DNA of 64,000 bases from Datnioides undecimradiatus (GCA_008933995.1 WARS01000007.1:8060423-8124422), one strand, 5' to 3'; counted from the stretch's first letter, positions 23,380 to 35,711 are shown. A program made the numbers and translations. The notes: generated by a model not told the origin, from the letters alone.

Positions 23380-24480
23380 AAAAAGCCTGTTCATCTTCTT
23401 CCCTCATTCCATCATCATCATTTTCATCTTCACCATCATCTTGATCTCCACCAGTCTCATCATCTTTATGACCTTCATCATCACTGTTGTCAAAGGTATT
23501 GTTAACTCCCCCAAACTCTTAATCCATCATCCAGTGTAGATGTTTTCATTGCTGTCATCATGACCATTGTCACTACCTTCATCATCATCTTCGTCATAAT
23601 CTCAATCCCTGCCTTCTGTATCGTCATCATTCACACCAGCTCTATCATCTATCTCAACATCTTTATCCATCAGCCTAATGCCAATGTCTCTGTCAGTGTC
23701 ATTATTACCATCATCATCATCTTCACCAGCCTCATCATCATCTTTATCCTTACCAGCTTCATCATCATCCACACCGGCTTTATCTTCATCATTATCATCA
23801 TCATCTTTAGCATGTTTCTCATTATCACCATCCTTACCACCTTGATCATCATCACTCTCATCCCCAGCTTCATCATAATCTTCATCATCATCATCATCAT
23901 CATCCTCACCAGCTTTGTCATTATCAATATCTTAAGCAGCTTTATCATCATCCTAATCATCATCACATCATTATTATCAGTGTCATCATCATTAACATCA
24001 CCATCTTTATTAATCATCCTAATGGAATTATCATCATCATTATCATGATCATCCATGATCATCAAGTGCAGCATCTTAAGCTGTAGCAGCAGCATTAGCA
24101 TTTTCACCATCATCCTTATATGCTAATGTTAATATCCTTCTCAATATTATCATCATGATGATCATCATACTCGATGACATCATGGTATCATCGTCATCTT
24201 CATCGTCATTCTCACTGTCATCACCAACCATTGCCACCATCACCATCATCATCATGGTCACTGGTACCATGAAACATTCTCATTATCATAATCCTAATGA
24301 GCAATGTCATTATCAAAGTATCGTTGTCATCATGGTACCAGTTGGACTAATAATCACAGATTCTGTCATCAGTACCTTTATCATAGTCCTCAGCTTCATA
24401 GTCATCATTATAACTGTTCTCAACATGCATTCATGGTTATTATTGGTAAAATCATTACTTTCATTAATTATTTACATTAA
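23380..24480 (+). repeat. ~1.1 kb degenerate (ATC)n / (GAT)n array
   Basis: The plus strand is dominated by ATC, ATT and ACC triplets (CATCATCATCATC runs at 23,885-23,910, 24,238-24,253 and elsewhere) with interspersed CTT and GTC. Frames across it give 100-160 codon strings of Ile/Phe/Thr (plus) or Met/Asp (minus). These are repeat translations, not genes. It is flanked by the GT arrays at 22.9 and 24.7 kb. Confidence 0.9.
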
Positions 24481-24702
24481 TTTTAAACCTACCTACGTCT
24501 TTCTCGTCCTTCTTATCTGGTAAAAATGATCTTTAACAAAAATAACAGTTGATTATTTTTACCTTCTTTTGATTTATTAACCTCAAATGTAGGTTGCCGT
24601 GTTCGACTCCAGCTTCTGCTGACTGGACATGGACGCCTCACAGCAGCCATGTGGGAGCACATTTGAATATAACTATTGTGCTTAAGTGCAATGTTGAGCG
24701 GA

Positions 24703-24721
24703 GTGTGTGTGTGTGTGTGTG

Positions 24722-24752
<31 letters not shown>

Positions 24753-24960
24753 GAGAGGTTTAAAAGGAAGGCAGAGGTGCAGAGTCAGCAAACAGAAAGG
24801 AGAGAGAGAGGGTAAAGTTGAGATATTCTGGGAGCGAGCGAGTTAGGGAAAGAATGACCTACAGCAATAGAGAGAGAGAAAGAGAGAGATGGTAGGAAAA
24901 GTAAAAATAGAGAAAAAGAAGAGAGAGGGGGGTAAAAGAGGAAGATGGGGAGCGGCCTAA
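24703..24960 (+). repeat. (GT)n followed by GA-rich tract
   Basis: GT array at 24,703-24,751, then purine-rich sequence (AGAGAGAGAG, GAAAGAGAGAG) to about 24,950. Confidence 0.85.
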
Positions 24961-24996
24961 ACCAGGGATTTGTTGGTTTCTACCAAACTCAAATCA

Positions 24997-25034
24997 ACAC
25001 ACACAAACACACACACACACACACACACACACAG
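24997..25034 (+). repeat. (CA)n microsatellite
   Basis: CA array with one AA interruption. A GT array on the same strand follows at 25,119-25,142 and a short CA run at 25,252-25,267. Confidence 0.9.
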
Positions 25035-25269
25035 ATAGATGAAGAGAGGCTGCTTCATTTTGCCACCACATGCAACCCGGCCACGGTTGCCGCTGAGGTC
25101 TGCTCTTTGTGGTGAGTATGTGTGTGTGTGCGTGTGTGTGTGCAGAGCTGTGGTGTGTTCAGATGCTTTATAAAAAGAACAGAACCACTTCAGACGCAAA
25201 GCTCTAGCTTGACTGCTTCAGTTGATACAAGGAGTGTTTGTTAGAGCTGCAACACACACACACACACGT

Positions 25270-25545
25270 GTTGTGTTTCCATCACTTCAGAAGACATGAC
25301 ATTGACTTACATTCATTTCCTTGAGACTTTCTTGGACCCTAACCACTACTTGCCTCACCCTGATCTTAAACCAAGTCTTCACCCTAAAATTTAATGATTT
25401 ATGTTGTGGGAAATTGCATTTTGTCCCTAAAAGTCAGGCAAGTCCTCACAATCTGACTATGTTAACAGATTTATGTTCCCACAGCATGAAGGATAACTAT
25501 CCACACACTCACACACGCATCATTTTCAGCTACAACCTGTGGACT
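25270..25545 (-). repeat. Interspersed repeat copy, inverted relative to 62.6 kb
   Basis: The minus strand of this segment matches the plus strand of 62,575-62,835. Shared phrases on this strand are AAAAGTCAGGCAAGTCC, AACAGATTTATGT, AAACCAAGTCTT and TTATGATTTA-type words in the same order. Both copies end beside CA/GT arrays, and a (CA)n tail is part of this family's structure. No coding capacity. Probably a non-autonomous element. Confidence 0.75.
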
Positions 25546-25973
25546 GAAAGCTGTGATGTTGCTGACACTTGCTAATTTAATTATATTATGGAATTATGTA
25601 CTGTATAGCCTCATTATTGTAGCATTTGGATTTAGTAAACTACAATGATCAATGTCCTCATACAGCTGGAAAGACAACAGCTGTCAGGTGCATGGGAACA
25701 CCAAATTTGTAAATCATTTGTGATTTACTCTAATATAAAAAATTATATTTTATGCAGTGAAACCCAGTGAGAAGAAAATATATTGTGCCATGACATGAAA
25801 TATTCTTTAATTCTTTAGCTCATCTCTCATTGAACATAGATCTTAATGAACAGAGTCAGATTTTTGGCAGCTGTAAGTCTGAGCACCTTCTGTGTGTTGA
25901 TATTTAAACAAAAGGTCAGTTATTGTTGGAAAGCTTAGCCTCCAAAATCCAATCATAATATGTGTGGGAGTTA

Positions 25974-26011
25974 GTGTGTGTATGTGTGTGTGTGTGTCTA
26001 TACGTGTGTGT
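25974..26011 (+). repeat. (GT)n microsatellite
   Basis: Imperfect GT array. Flanks 25,550-25,970 and 26,020-26,850 are AT-rich with no other feature seen. Confidence 0.85.
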
Positions 26012-26849
26012 TCTCATTGAGCAGATTGCAGTATAATCTCCTGTTGATCCTTTTTTCTGACCATTAGTTCCCACACTGAAATAATTCTCATTAATTACAT
26101 TTAAATTTTTCATAATTTTCAATGGTGCTCAGTTCCATGCTGTTAAATGTTTGTGTAATTAGAGTATTCAGACAACTGTTTATCTGGCGTTAACTAATTT
26201 TATGTTGATTGAGGTGCAGGTCTACATATCTGCCCTTTTCCTGCTCACTTCCTCACTTTTTTCTATTCAATTCTTCAAAGTCACAAGGCACTCAGATATC
26301 AAAAACACTGTATGTAATGTATGCATGCAAGGCCTGGTAGTTACAGTAGAGGTTGTTTGCTAACTTTAAAACCAAGTCCTTAAGATCCCCATGAAATTAG
26401 TGATTGTGACCTGATTAAGCCAAATGCTGTGCAATCTCAAGAGGGAACAGAGCAACAGGCTGTTGTGTGACCACTTGCAGTGGCGCATCTGCGATGCTGC
26501 CGGAGCACATTTGGGCATTGTCACCATTGACCTCAGACTTCAGTAAAGAGCAGGCTTTAAAATCTGTGTGTCGAACCCAAGTTTCATGTAGAGGATTATC
26601 ACCCTTCATGTGTGTTATCCAGGTCACATTTTTGTTTAATTGAAATGTAATTTTTATGCACTGTGAGCACAAAATGATATCGATTCACTTCCATTGTACT
26701 GCAGAACCTCACACAGATCTGGAAATCTAAAGAAATGAAACCAAATATATGAGCATGGATAGAAACCACTAGTGGTGGAAGGGATAACATGTTGTTGTGA
26801 TTTGGGTGATCGGACCCTTTAAGCTTGAAACAGCACTTTGACGAAGTGA

Positions 26850-26960
26850 GTACTGGCCAAAATGTCCTCACTCTCAAGGTGTAGACTCTAATTGGTGCTC
26901 ACAAGGACAAGAGGTACAAGAGCACTCACGCACACATGCATCTACACACACGCACACACA
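26850..26960 (-). repeat. Short related repeat ('GTCCTCAC' type) with CA tail
   Basis: AAAATGTCCTCACTCTC and GTGCTCACAAGGACAAGAGG, leading into a CA-rich tail, resemble the family at 25.3 and 62.6 kb and the looser GTCCTCA words at 42,140-42,460. Confidence 0.4.
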
Positions 26961-27104
26961 CATCAAAAATTGAAGCCCCGGTTCAAGGGAAAACTGAACT
27001 TTACCAATTATCTTTCTTCATAAAAACACACCACTGACCTTCTGACAGAAACATACACACAGAAAATTTCTGTTTTTGTCACATCCAAGCCTATCACTAT
27101 CATA

Positions 27105-27260
27105 TACACACACACACACGCACATCTCTGACACCTGTGGAAGCAGCCACACTTGGTACGTACTCTTGCAGAACGTTCTGTCATACAGACAGCATGAACC
27201 TAGCACATGCATATGCGCACACACAGATACACACACTTACACAGAGACGCAACATTCATT
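27105..27260 (+). repeat. CA-rich simple repeats
   Basis: (CA)8 at 27,105-27,119 and scattered CACACA words to 27,245. ORFs here are artefacts. Confidence 0.8.
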
Positions 27261-27529
27261 CATTATGCAACACAGTTACAGAAAGTGTGTGTTGTCTCAG
27301 CACCAGGAAAACAGTGATAGTTCATGTCACAGGTGGAAACTGTGACGTCTTATGAACAGTGTGACTTGAAAACTGTAATATAAAAGCGAAACATTTTCAC
27401 CTCCTGTTATGAAAACAAAAACCGAGACTTTCTACAGCTGCTTCTTCTGCACTCTGAATTACTTAACAGGATGTCGCAAACAACAGATATGAGTCTGCAG
27501 TCAGTCTAGTGACTCTGTGATACATAGGC

Positions 27530-27640
27530 ACTACATGTGGTACTTTGAGCTAAGTGCTAAAATTAGCTAACAGACTAACAGTTGATATATATTGTTTATT
27601 GTATTAGTATGCTAACATTTGCTAAGTAGCAAAGTGTTCA
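27530..27640 (+). repeat. Possible dispersed-repeat fragment
   Basis: ACTTTGAGCTAAGTGCTAAA and TATGCTAACATTTGCTAAG are characteristic wording of a teleost repeat whose other end resembles the 300 and 28,750 copies. Confidence 0.45.
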
Positions 27641-27889
27641 AATCTAATTCGTTTAATAGGTATTTTCATAAAATGAAATGTATGACAAAGACAAAGTTTA
27701 ATCTGATAATGGCACAGATGAAAAGTCACAGGGTCAGCAGGTTATTTGCTGTTAATCCTGGAGGATACTGATGCCTGTACCCGTGTCTTCCAATACTCAT
27801 GCAGACATTTCCCTCATAACCACAGGTAACAACCTCATGGGGAAATTTCAGGGGATCAAAATCATAAAGTCACATTCTCTGTCACTCTG

Positions 27890-27970
27890 TCACTGTGACA
27901 GGGCCCCAATGGATTAATGAGTCGGAATGACCATCATTTAGAGCTTTGGAGATGGAGTAAAAACACTTTA
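27890..27970. promoter_or_regulatory. Short enhancer-like segment
   Basis: GGGCCCCAATGGATTAATGAG, then TCGGAATGACCATCATTTAG, is a compact non-repetitive stretch with a homeodomain core (GGATTAATG). Weak inference. Confidence 0.25.
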
Positions 27971-28699
27971 ACTATCCTGAAAGTGACTTTGTACTTGTAG
28001 TAGTATGGCTTCAATATAGGCTCCTAGCAGCAGAGGCTTTAGAGGAGATGATCACCATAGCCCAATGTTGTTTTTCTTTGGATGGGTGCATTAAGAGAAG
28101 TTAATATGTAGAATCATCTGAGTGTAACCAACTGTGCAACTCTATGGAGATTCTCTGTTTTAGCTAAAAGTTTTTGTTTCGTCTAGGGGCTTAGGAGCTA
28201 GAAGTCTCTCTCTCAGGGTTTGGTGGACACTGTATCAGAGTGAAAACAGCTGGGAATTTAGGACTTTAATTAATCAGGTGGACACAAGCACAACTTTAAC
28301 TGACATGACTGTGTTGTCCTGTTGTTCTGTGTCTCGTGAATCTTGAAATAGACAACTGTTTGCTCACACGTTAGCCACAACGACTCTATAATATGTCGGA
28401 GCTGCATGTCTGTTAGCTTGTTGTGGACTTGTCAGCCAGATAAATACAACTTTAAAGAGAAAGCTTGTAATACTATCCTGATGTTGAACCACAAATGCAA
28501 ACCAGATTCTTAGCAGACTTAGAAAATGGAATGAAAGAAACAAAGGTATGTGTGAACCCTGCAGATGTTTAGGTTTGAGTGCAGAGAGCACTATCAGCGT
28601 TACACCTCATAAACATCAGGGAGCTGAAACAGAATCAGTGAGCGCATGAATTATTTTCTAGTTATCTGTTCTCAGAGAGACAACAAAAAGTGACACAGA

Positions 28700-28915
28700 G
28701 TCACGCCTAAAAACTGACCAGTGGCGCTATGTTTGTTGGAAAACTGGGGGTGATGGGAATGGCATTAGTTTTGCAGGTATTTGGTCAGTATCCATAGTGT
28801 AGGATAAATTGATTATGTGACCATATCAGGTAATCACTACAAGAGTAGACTAATACTCCGTCTATCACGAATGTCTCTACTAAGTTTCATGGCAATGCTT
28901 CCAAAAGTTGCTTTA
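28700..28915 (+). repeat. Old interspersed repeat (copy 2)
   Basis: Shares GATGGGAATGGCATTAG...TTTTGCAGGTATTTG with 328-360. Downstream phrases AATGTCTCTACTAAG and TTTCATGGCAATGCTTCC suggest the same family extends to 28,910. Non-coding. Confidence 0.55.
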
Positions 28916-29009
28916 CAACAAGAATGTCTGCTCCTCATTAACCTTTAACTTTTATAGGTTAACATGTGCATTCCTTTCTGCTGGTCAGAACAGAGCACCC
29001 ACCCCCTGC

Positions 29010-29276
29010 ACACTCATACACACACACACCCACGCCCTGCACACTCACACACGCACACCAGAGACTCTCACATACGATACTGCTCCAAGGCAGAAAAAGC
29101 CTTGTTTCACAGCAACTAATGGTTTTAATAATGTGTTTGTAGGAGTTTGTGTGTGTGAGAGAGAGAGAGACACCAAAGCACTTTGCAGAGATTGCAGGCA
29201 GCTGCTGGGAAAATACCTTAACGCACAGACACCCAACCACACATACACACACACACACACACACACATGCGCGCGC
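29010..29276 (+). repeat. CA, GA and CG simple repeats
   Basis: CA-rich 29,010-29,060, GT then GA run 29,148-29,170, (CA)11 at 29,245-29,267 running into GCGCGCGC (29,269-29,276 region). The CA/CG junction can favour Z-DNA. Confidence 0.8.
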
Positions 29277-29969
29277 TAACACATCAGGGCCTTTGAACAA
29301 CCAGATGTGGCTGTGCAGCAGGTTGTGAGCATCAGTGCACCAAAAAACAGGGTGAGAGGAGGGCTGGGTCTGATGCTAAATCAGTTAATGGAACACAGAT
29401 TTCCTCAACCTGCATCAGCCCGAGGACACACACATGCACACGCAAACACACATGTAATTGTCTTGAAGGTAGGAGGGCTGATCTTCAAGGGTAAGTCCTG
29501 TTTATTATGACATGGATCATATTTTGCTGGTTTTGCCCAACATTTATATAAATATGCACAGAGTTAATTGCTGACGAAGCAGCAACATTGCTTCAAATAA
29601 ATAATGAGTGGTCAAGACAATCAGATCAGGTTGTAAACAACCTCTGGATTAGTGTATATTGAAAGGTTAATGATAAACCTTGGCATAAACTGTCTATTCC
29701 ATCCATGATAGTTTGGAAGAACCACTAAGAACTGCAATCCAAGGATTATGTGGCCAATGGAGGTAGCCAAGCTAGCATGACAGCTAGTAAGCTAAACTGC
29801 AGGCAGGTTTACTGCCAGCTGAAGTAATGGCTGCATGAATATTGTGTTTTACTTGATTATGTTTTGCCGTTCATGTTGGAAAAGCTTGCTGCAAGTCAAT
29901 GACTAGTTTATTCAACACATATTCTTTCCATTTTAAAGATCTGCATTTAAATTACTATTTGTTTAAAAT

Positions 29970-30190
29970 TTAGTTTGTATTGATTACATGAGATCATAGT
30001 AATAATGGGTAGCTTCATTAAGTCCATTAATAATTCTCCATAGCTTGACTGTGGACTGTGGTGAATACTGGAATACATCATTTTCCTGTGTAATTAGGGA
30101 TTAATCCTGATTATAAAGTAGTTTGGCCTATTGAACTGTCTATTTCTGACCTGTCCGATCACCCGAGAGCTCACGTTTCTTGACCTAACT
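29970..30190. promoter_or_regulatory. Enhancer-like conserved-element candidate
   Basis: A non-repetitive block with TAATTAGGGATTAATCC at 30,089-30,105: a TAATTA homeodomain core overlapping the perfect palindrome GGATTAATCC, which contains two opposed TAATCC sites. Nearby AAGTCCATTAATAATTC and CCGATCACCCGAG. The TAATCC core is the preferred site of K50 homeodomains (Otx, Pitx, Gsc). Confidence 0.45.
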
Positions 30191-30508
30191 GATTTTTTTT
30201 CTCAGTGTTGGCATCACCCTCCGAGCTCAGCAATCAGCTTGCAGAGTACAGTGTTATTATTAGAAAAGACTGGCTGAACAATGAATAATAAGTTGTAATA
30301 AACTGGTATTGCTTTTAAATAAACACAGGAATCACATATTCTAAAGACATCTATATTACGTCACCAGTTACAGAGATCGTATTGCAAGTATTGGTTGGAC
30401 AGAAAATAAAAACATTATGTGCTGATTTACTGATCTTTTATAAGTGACTCTCTTCAATGAGGAATCTGGAGTTGGTTAACAGATAGCGCGCATTGCTTGG
30501 ATTTTGTT

Positions 30509-30539
30509 CACACACACACACGCACACACACACACACAC
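30509..30539 (+). repeat. (CA)n microsatellite
   Basis: CA array with one CGC interruption. Confidence 0.9.
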
Positions 30540-31054
30540 CTCTTTTCTTTGCTGAAGTGCATGTATGTCTCCTCTCACATTTCACCTTTTAGTAGAGAAC
30601 AAAGCAATGTAATTAAAAGTCCACACAGTCAATTAAGACTTATTTTGAGGCATGTGTTCACAGAGCTCAGTGAGAGAGGGAAGAGGGAGGAAGGGGGTGG
30701 GTGGGTGTCGATTCCCTGAGCTTCGTTCTGCACTGCAGGAAATAACACACTTTACAGGTGATTTTTTAGCTTTTTCTCCACTACATTTTTTCCTCTTCTT
30801 CATCCTTTCAGAGTTAGTCTGTCTCCTCCTTTCTGATTTCAGTCTGTTCATCTTACTTCTCTTGTTTCTGTTTGTTCCTTATTTTCTTCATCAGTCTCCC
30901 TCACTGTCGTCTCTTTTTTTCTGAATTAGGTTTATTAGGTTCATCAAAGCATGTTGTTGTGAAGTGCAGCAGAAGATGTTCACCTCAACAGCTTACCTGC
31001 CTTATACTGCAGGCAGATAAGGTAGGAGCTGACATTATGTCCTAAGAGAACATG

Positions 31055-31306
31055 TTAATACAGATGCTGGAAGCCATTGGTGGGATCTCCTGTGGCATTT
31101 AGTGCTGCACCTGGTGTTACCATATTGTTTCTGAGGGTGCTCCAGTGTTCATCCAGCAAGGCATGAAGGTGGTGACAGATGTTTTCCATAATGGTCCTTA
31201 GCTTCTGTAGCACCCTGCTTCTGACAACTTTGCGAGGGAAGTTAGCTCCACCAGCAGAACAGAGCCACAGAGCCAGCCCTTCCTCATCCTCCTGCCTGCA
31301 TCTCAC
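31055..31306 (-). pseudogene. LINE reverse-transcriptase C-terminal remnant
   Basis: The minus strand has a 83-codon open frame containing KVVRSRVLQKLRTIMENICH, HLHALLDEHWSTLRN and, at DNA level, GCCACAGGAGATCC. These match the usual 3' end of fish non-LTR retrotransposon ORF2: a Lys/Arg-rich segment, then 'hPLH..(D/H)..RST', then a CGCCACAGGAGATCC-type motif. Here it has lost the following FLP motif and ends at a stop, so it is a decayed 5'-truncated copy. The family (Rex/RTE/L2-like) is not resolved. Confidence 0.6.
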
Positions 31307-32099
31307 TTGCTCCTAAACCATGTCACATAAATTATTCTTAGCTTCATTCTACTCAAAAATCAAATACGATTAGAGATACCAACTGCAGCAATCCATTTTC
31401 GTAAAAATGCAGAAGCACATTTTAATGTAGAAGCTCATGTGAGCTACAAGTGACATCTTGATTACAGTCGTGAAAGAAAAGATAAAATGTAACAACAGCA
31501 GCATGAGAAGGTTGAGCAGCATACGGAGACAAAAGCTGTGAAAGTAAGACGCTCTCACCTTGACAGCCTCGTTTTAACAAAAGAATCACACATGTTCAAC
31601 AGTCATTCAAACTTCATGTCCTCCAAACTCCCAGGCTGATTTTTCATAAAATCAAGTGCAGTTGACTTGAAAGTGAAAAGCTTATAAATCTAGAATTTAG
31701 TTTACTTTTTTGTAGTTTCAGACAACTAAATCCAACAAAATTTTGCCATGAGTGATATTTTGTATTCTAACAACACGCAACAATAAAAATGTGTTCAAAA
31801 TTTAGTAAACAACAAAGGCAGTTTGCTTCTAAATCTGAAAATAAACAATTTGCACAGGCGATAAAATTTTATTCTAAGCTTTTTTCCTGCAGCGAGTCAG
31901 CAAGCTGCAGCACACCTTTGGGGGAAACTTGGCAGAACTGATGAGGAGGGTGTGAAGACATGAGGAGGAAGGAGAGACTCCCTTTGGGTAAATTTTCACC
32001 TCTGATCAGGGAGGAGGGTGAGAAAATACCAAGCAAAAACTCAACAGGAGAAGAAGAAAGACCTGGAACAAGTGGGTGAAAATCTGAAGAGATGAGCAG

Positions 32100-32600
32100 A
32101 ATAAAACGCCCCAGTGTGAACTGATAATGTGATCTCTGCTGGGGAATTATTTATTTCCCCTCGATTATCATGTTGCTGTGAAGTTGTCAGAGAGTAATCG
32201 TCCACACTGCTCACCTGAGTGGAAAACTGTTTATCAGAATTGAATAAGAAGGTATCACCTTTTACCTAAATAAACAGATCTCTCCCCACAAGCTCCTGGC
32301 TGTTAATTGTTCTGTATGTTTCTACTATTTACAAATGTGTCGGCTGTTCTCATCCACAGAGGCTCGGAGGATGAAACCTTCCTGCAAGTAATTATACATA
32401 ATCTCTACTTCATTAGATCTGTATCATTGAGGGTTCCAATTAGTGGCATTAGCCCTTTACTTCTAACTGAGCACTGAACAAGTTTATTCTTGACCATGCA
32501 AATTGTAGTTTTACAAATTAAATGGAACTTGTGTAAACTGCATATGTCACAGACTTTGAAAAAGTGGATAGGGTTGTCATAGAAACTCACCTGACATCAT
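32100..32600. promoter_or_regulatory. Enhancer-like conserved-element candidate
   Basis: About 500 bp without simple repeats: GGGGAATTATTTATTTCC, CTCGATTATCATG, CTGTTAATTGTTC, AAGTAATTATACATAATC, TTCCAATTAGTGGC and GAGGCTCGGAGGATG. It is AT-rich but ordered, with several homeodomain cores. Inference. Confidence 0.4.
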
Positions 32601-33241
32601 ACCTGAGGGTGTGTGTCACACTTTGTGTCTGGTGAGTCTGGCACAGCCAGACTGATATGTTTTGAATGTGGGAATTGTTTTTGGTGTTTCTTGCAAAGTT
32701 TTCTATAAACTGAATGCAATTTATAAAATATTAATATGAAATTTAATTGTAATTATTTCAATGTCAACAATGGTATGACAAAGGAGTTCTTGTTTATAAT
32801 AAGTTGAGTCTCAAAGTGTTGTATTGTTGTCACAATATCATATAAGGTCATTGTGTGGTTATGTATCTCGGAAATCTAACAATGCAGTATAATAATGTAG
32901 TTCTATAACATGCTAATGGATCATATAGTAAGCATACTAATAGTATACTAATATATTTCAGCAGGGTATGTTGTCCAATCCTCTGGTATGATAACATAGC
33001 CCCACAGTGTAATCATTGGGTTCAGTGCAATGACATGATTGTAACTTTACAGCAAGATAATACATCTTTAAAGTGTTATGTATTGCTATGATAAAATCTA
33101 TAGTATAATGTTATAGAACTAGATAGTATAGTAATATAATGTATGTAAAGTGTGTACACCTGACAACTCCGTTCATCACTCTGTCAGTCTGTCAAGCAGA
33201 ACTTTATTAAACCACTGACAAATTACAGGTTACAGACCATC

Positions 33242-33270
33242 TGTGTGTGTGTGTGTGTAGGTGTGTGTGT
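33242..33270 (+). repeat. (GT)n microsatellite
   Basis: GT array with one AG interruption. The flanking 32,600-33,230 and 33,280-34,340 are AT-rich with nothing else recognised. Confidence 0.85.
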
Positions 33271-34344
33271 CTGTCCCTGCATGCAAGCGTGTGTGTGATG
33301 TGAAGTCCATATGAGAGCTCTAATAGAGTGGAGTGTGGGATCAAAGGGCTCTGCAGGCAGCCACTGTGGTCTGGTTCACCACCGATACTGACGTCAACAC
33401 ACAGGGAGATGGGAGAGAGGAGAGAGAGAGGGATAGGGCGGGTGAGGACTACCCAGGCACTTCATAAACACACTCAGACAACCACATTTTTAGTCTGTAT
33501 AACTCTTATTTTCTCCTATATAAACAGTTTTTCAGAAGAGAAGATGAGATGTTAAATTCAGTTAAAAGACTTTATATTAGACTATTTTTAGTTGTGAATT
33601 TCATCATGCCTCAGTACTTTCATTGCAAAATTGGATTGGATAACTAACTGAAAATAGCTCCGGTGAACAGTTCCTGTAACTGAAATAACTAAATTTGTTT
33701 GTCTCATTTAGATTCTCTCACTTTCTTAATGTCTACTGGAAGAAAGCACTCTTTATATCTGTGTATTTTTAGATTAAACTGGTTGGATACTCTTTTACAT
33801 TCATCCTCAGGCTTTTATTGGGGAATCAGAAACATTCAAATCATCGTCTTTTTAACACTGACAACAATAACAATACTTAAAAAATACTTCATTTGGTTCA
33901 AATCTTTGGTAATTTTTACTGGTTTTAAGCTTTCTTCAGCCCTGCTTGCATTGTGTTCTGGAAAGTTTTTGTTTTGTTTTTTTGCCACTGGTTTTGGTTT
34001 GGAGTCTGTGGAAGTGGAACAGTTCACTTTGTAAGAACATCTGGAGGGCCAGATGACCAGGAACCCACCCTGTCCAAATAAGGGAAAACAGAAGGGAGGG
34101 GCAGGTGGGGGCAAAGCATGAGAACATGCACTAAAACACACAAAACTGTAAAGCAGGACATGAAAACACTTCATAATATGAAAAAGCGCTGAAACACACA
34201 TACCACAGTGAGATGTCCAGTGGGGCTGATGCACACAAACGCACAAACACACACATACACAGTGCTGTCCACAGGTGGCTGCTTGGAACCAGAAAAAAAA
34301 GCTGCTTATTTTAGATCCTGTCAACCTGGGCCCCGGGGCATTCA

Positions 34345-34405
34345 CGCACACAAACCCACACACCCACCCCCACACACACACACCCACACACACGCACACA
34401 CACAT
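34345..34405 (+). repeat. CA-rich imperfect microsatellite
   Basis: CA array with CCC and CG interruptions. It supports a spurious 204-codon minus-strand ORF (33,836-34,450). Confidence 0.85.
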
Positions 34406-34889
34406 CCATCTATGAATGAACTCCTCGAGGAAAATCACCTCAGGACGCAAAGCGAGATGTAAGGTTTTAATTTGTGTAAAAAGTCTAATATAAACTATTT
34501 TAGAACTGTTGCCTTTAATAAGTTTGTTTTTTTTGTTTTGTTTTCTTTTTCATCTTCCAAGAGTCAAACAAGGAGATGTATGTATATGGATATATATCAC
34601 TAGCCCTTTAACTAAAAATGTTCTGCTCATTAGCAATAGAAAACTGTGGCCTTGTGTTTGGAGAATCAATTACAATAGTTAGAATAGACTAAAATACAAT
34701 TTATAGATAATAAGTGCACTGAAATTAGCATTAGCTTGATAGTTAATGTTAACACAATGATTGTTAATGATGGAAGAGCTGTCATGTTCGTCAGTCCAAC
34801 CAGAATGTGATTTTTGTGTGATTATTGCGGCTGAAAATGACAGAATTCACTGTGGAATTTGTGTTTTCTGTTGTACTTTTGATGAGCAT

Positions 34890-35040
34890 TCCGCACAGTG
34901 GTGCCTGGGTTAGCACTGCATTGGCCGTTGTCAAACCATAGAAGCTAAATGATCATGCCATTGAAGGGTCCGGGTTCAAGCCCACCTGCTGAAGTTTGCA
35001 TGGCCTCTCCGAACCTCCGTGGAAGACATGCATTTTCTCT
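34890..35040 (+). repeat. Dispersed teleost repeat fragment with tRNA-B-box-like motif
   Basis: GCACAGTGGTGCCTGGGTTAG, CACTGC, GGTCCGGGTTCAAGCCCACC, GAAGTTTGCATGGCCTCTCC and GACATGCA occur in the order of a very common teleost repeat ('CAGTGGTGCAGTGGGTAGCAC ... GGTTCGAACCC ... GTTTGCATGTTCTCC'). The copy is decayed, with an inserted segment near 34,930-34,960. GGGTTCAAGCCC resembles a Pol III B box, but no tRNA fold is present. Confidence 0.7.
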
Positions 35041-35647
35041 TGGTGTTGTCAGTTTGTGTCTCTCCAGCTGCATTTCCACCATGCAGTCCAGTTCAGTTTG
35101 TTACATATAATAGAGATACAGTGTACATAAGAAATGCTGCAGCTTCTTAAAACCAACAAAAGTCTCGTCTGTGATATAACAACCGCCACTTACGTTAAAT
35201 TAAATGCCAACCAGACTCAGGGATTAGATATATAGAGGTATGGGATAGGTACCGGTTTCAAGGGTACTGTATTAGGAGTGTTTGGTGGAAATGCTTTTGT
35301 ATGATATTTTGTATTTGAAATCCAGAGTTTCCAAACATTCCATACAAACACAAATTTGATATTTCTGTTGTGATGCTTTGTTTGATCGTTGCATTAGTGT
35401 TGCCGTTAAACTTCAGAGAACCAATAGTTTTTTGTCATTTAAATAAATCACAGCACAGCTACAGCCTATAAATCTTTATGCAGTTCCTGCAGGCCACCAA
35501 TAGAGGTCATAAAAGGTCAAAGATCAAAAAGTGAACCTTTGCAGAACAGAGCCGGAGCTGACTGAGGGTTGTGAGAGCATTCGCTTCAACACACAGCTAC
35601 AGAGAGAGCAGGCATCCTGCTGAATGGTGACCAGATGGGGACAAAAA

Positions 35648-35666
35648 TGTGTGTGTGTTTGTGTTT

Positions 35667-35697
<31 letters not shown>

Positions 35698-35711
35698 CGT
35701 GTGTGTGTGTG
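35648..35711 (+). repeat. (GT)n microsatellite
   Basis: Imperfect then pure GT array of 64 nt. More GT-rich sequence follows at 35,870-35,915. Confidence 0.9.

Noticed and set aside
23560-24113. Ile-rich and Met/Asp-rich ORFs resembling membrane or acidic proteins
   Set aside because: Translation of the ATC/GAT array.
33836-34450. 204-codon minus-strand ORF
   Set aside because: Largely a translation of CA-rich simple sequence (Cys/Val runs) and flanks.
34960-34985. tRNA gene suggested by GGGTTCAAGCCC
   Set aside because: No cloverleaf around it. It is part of a dispersed repeat fragment.
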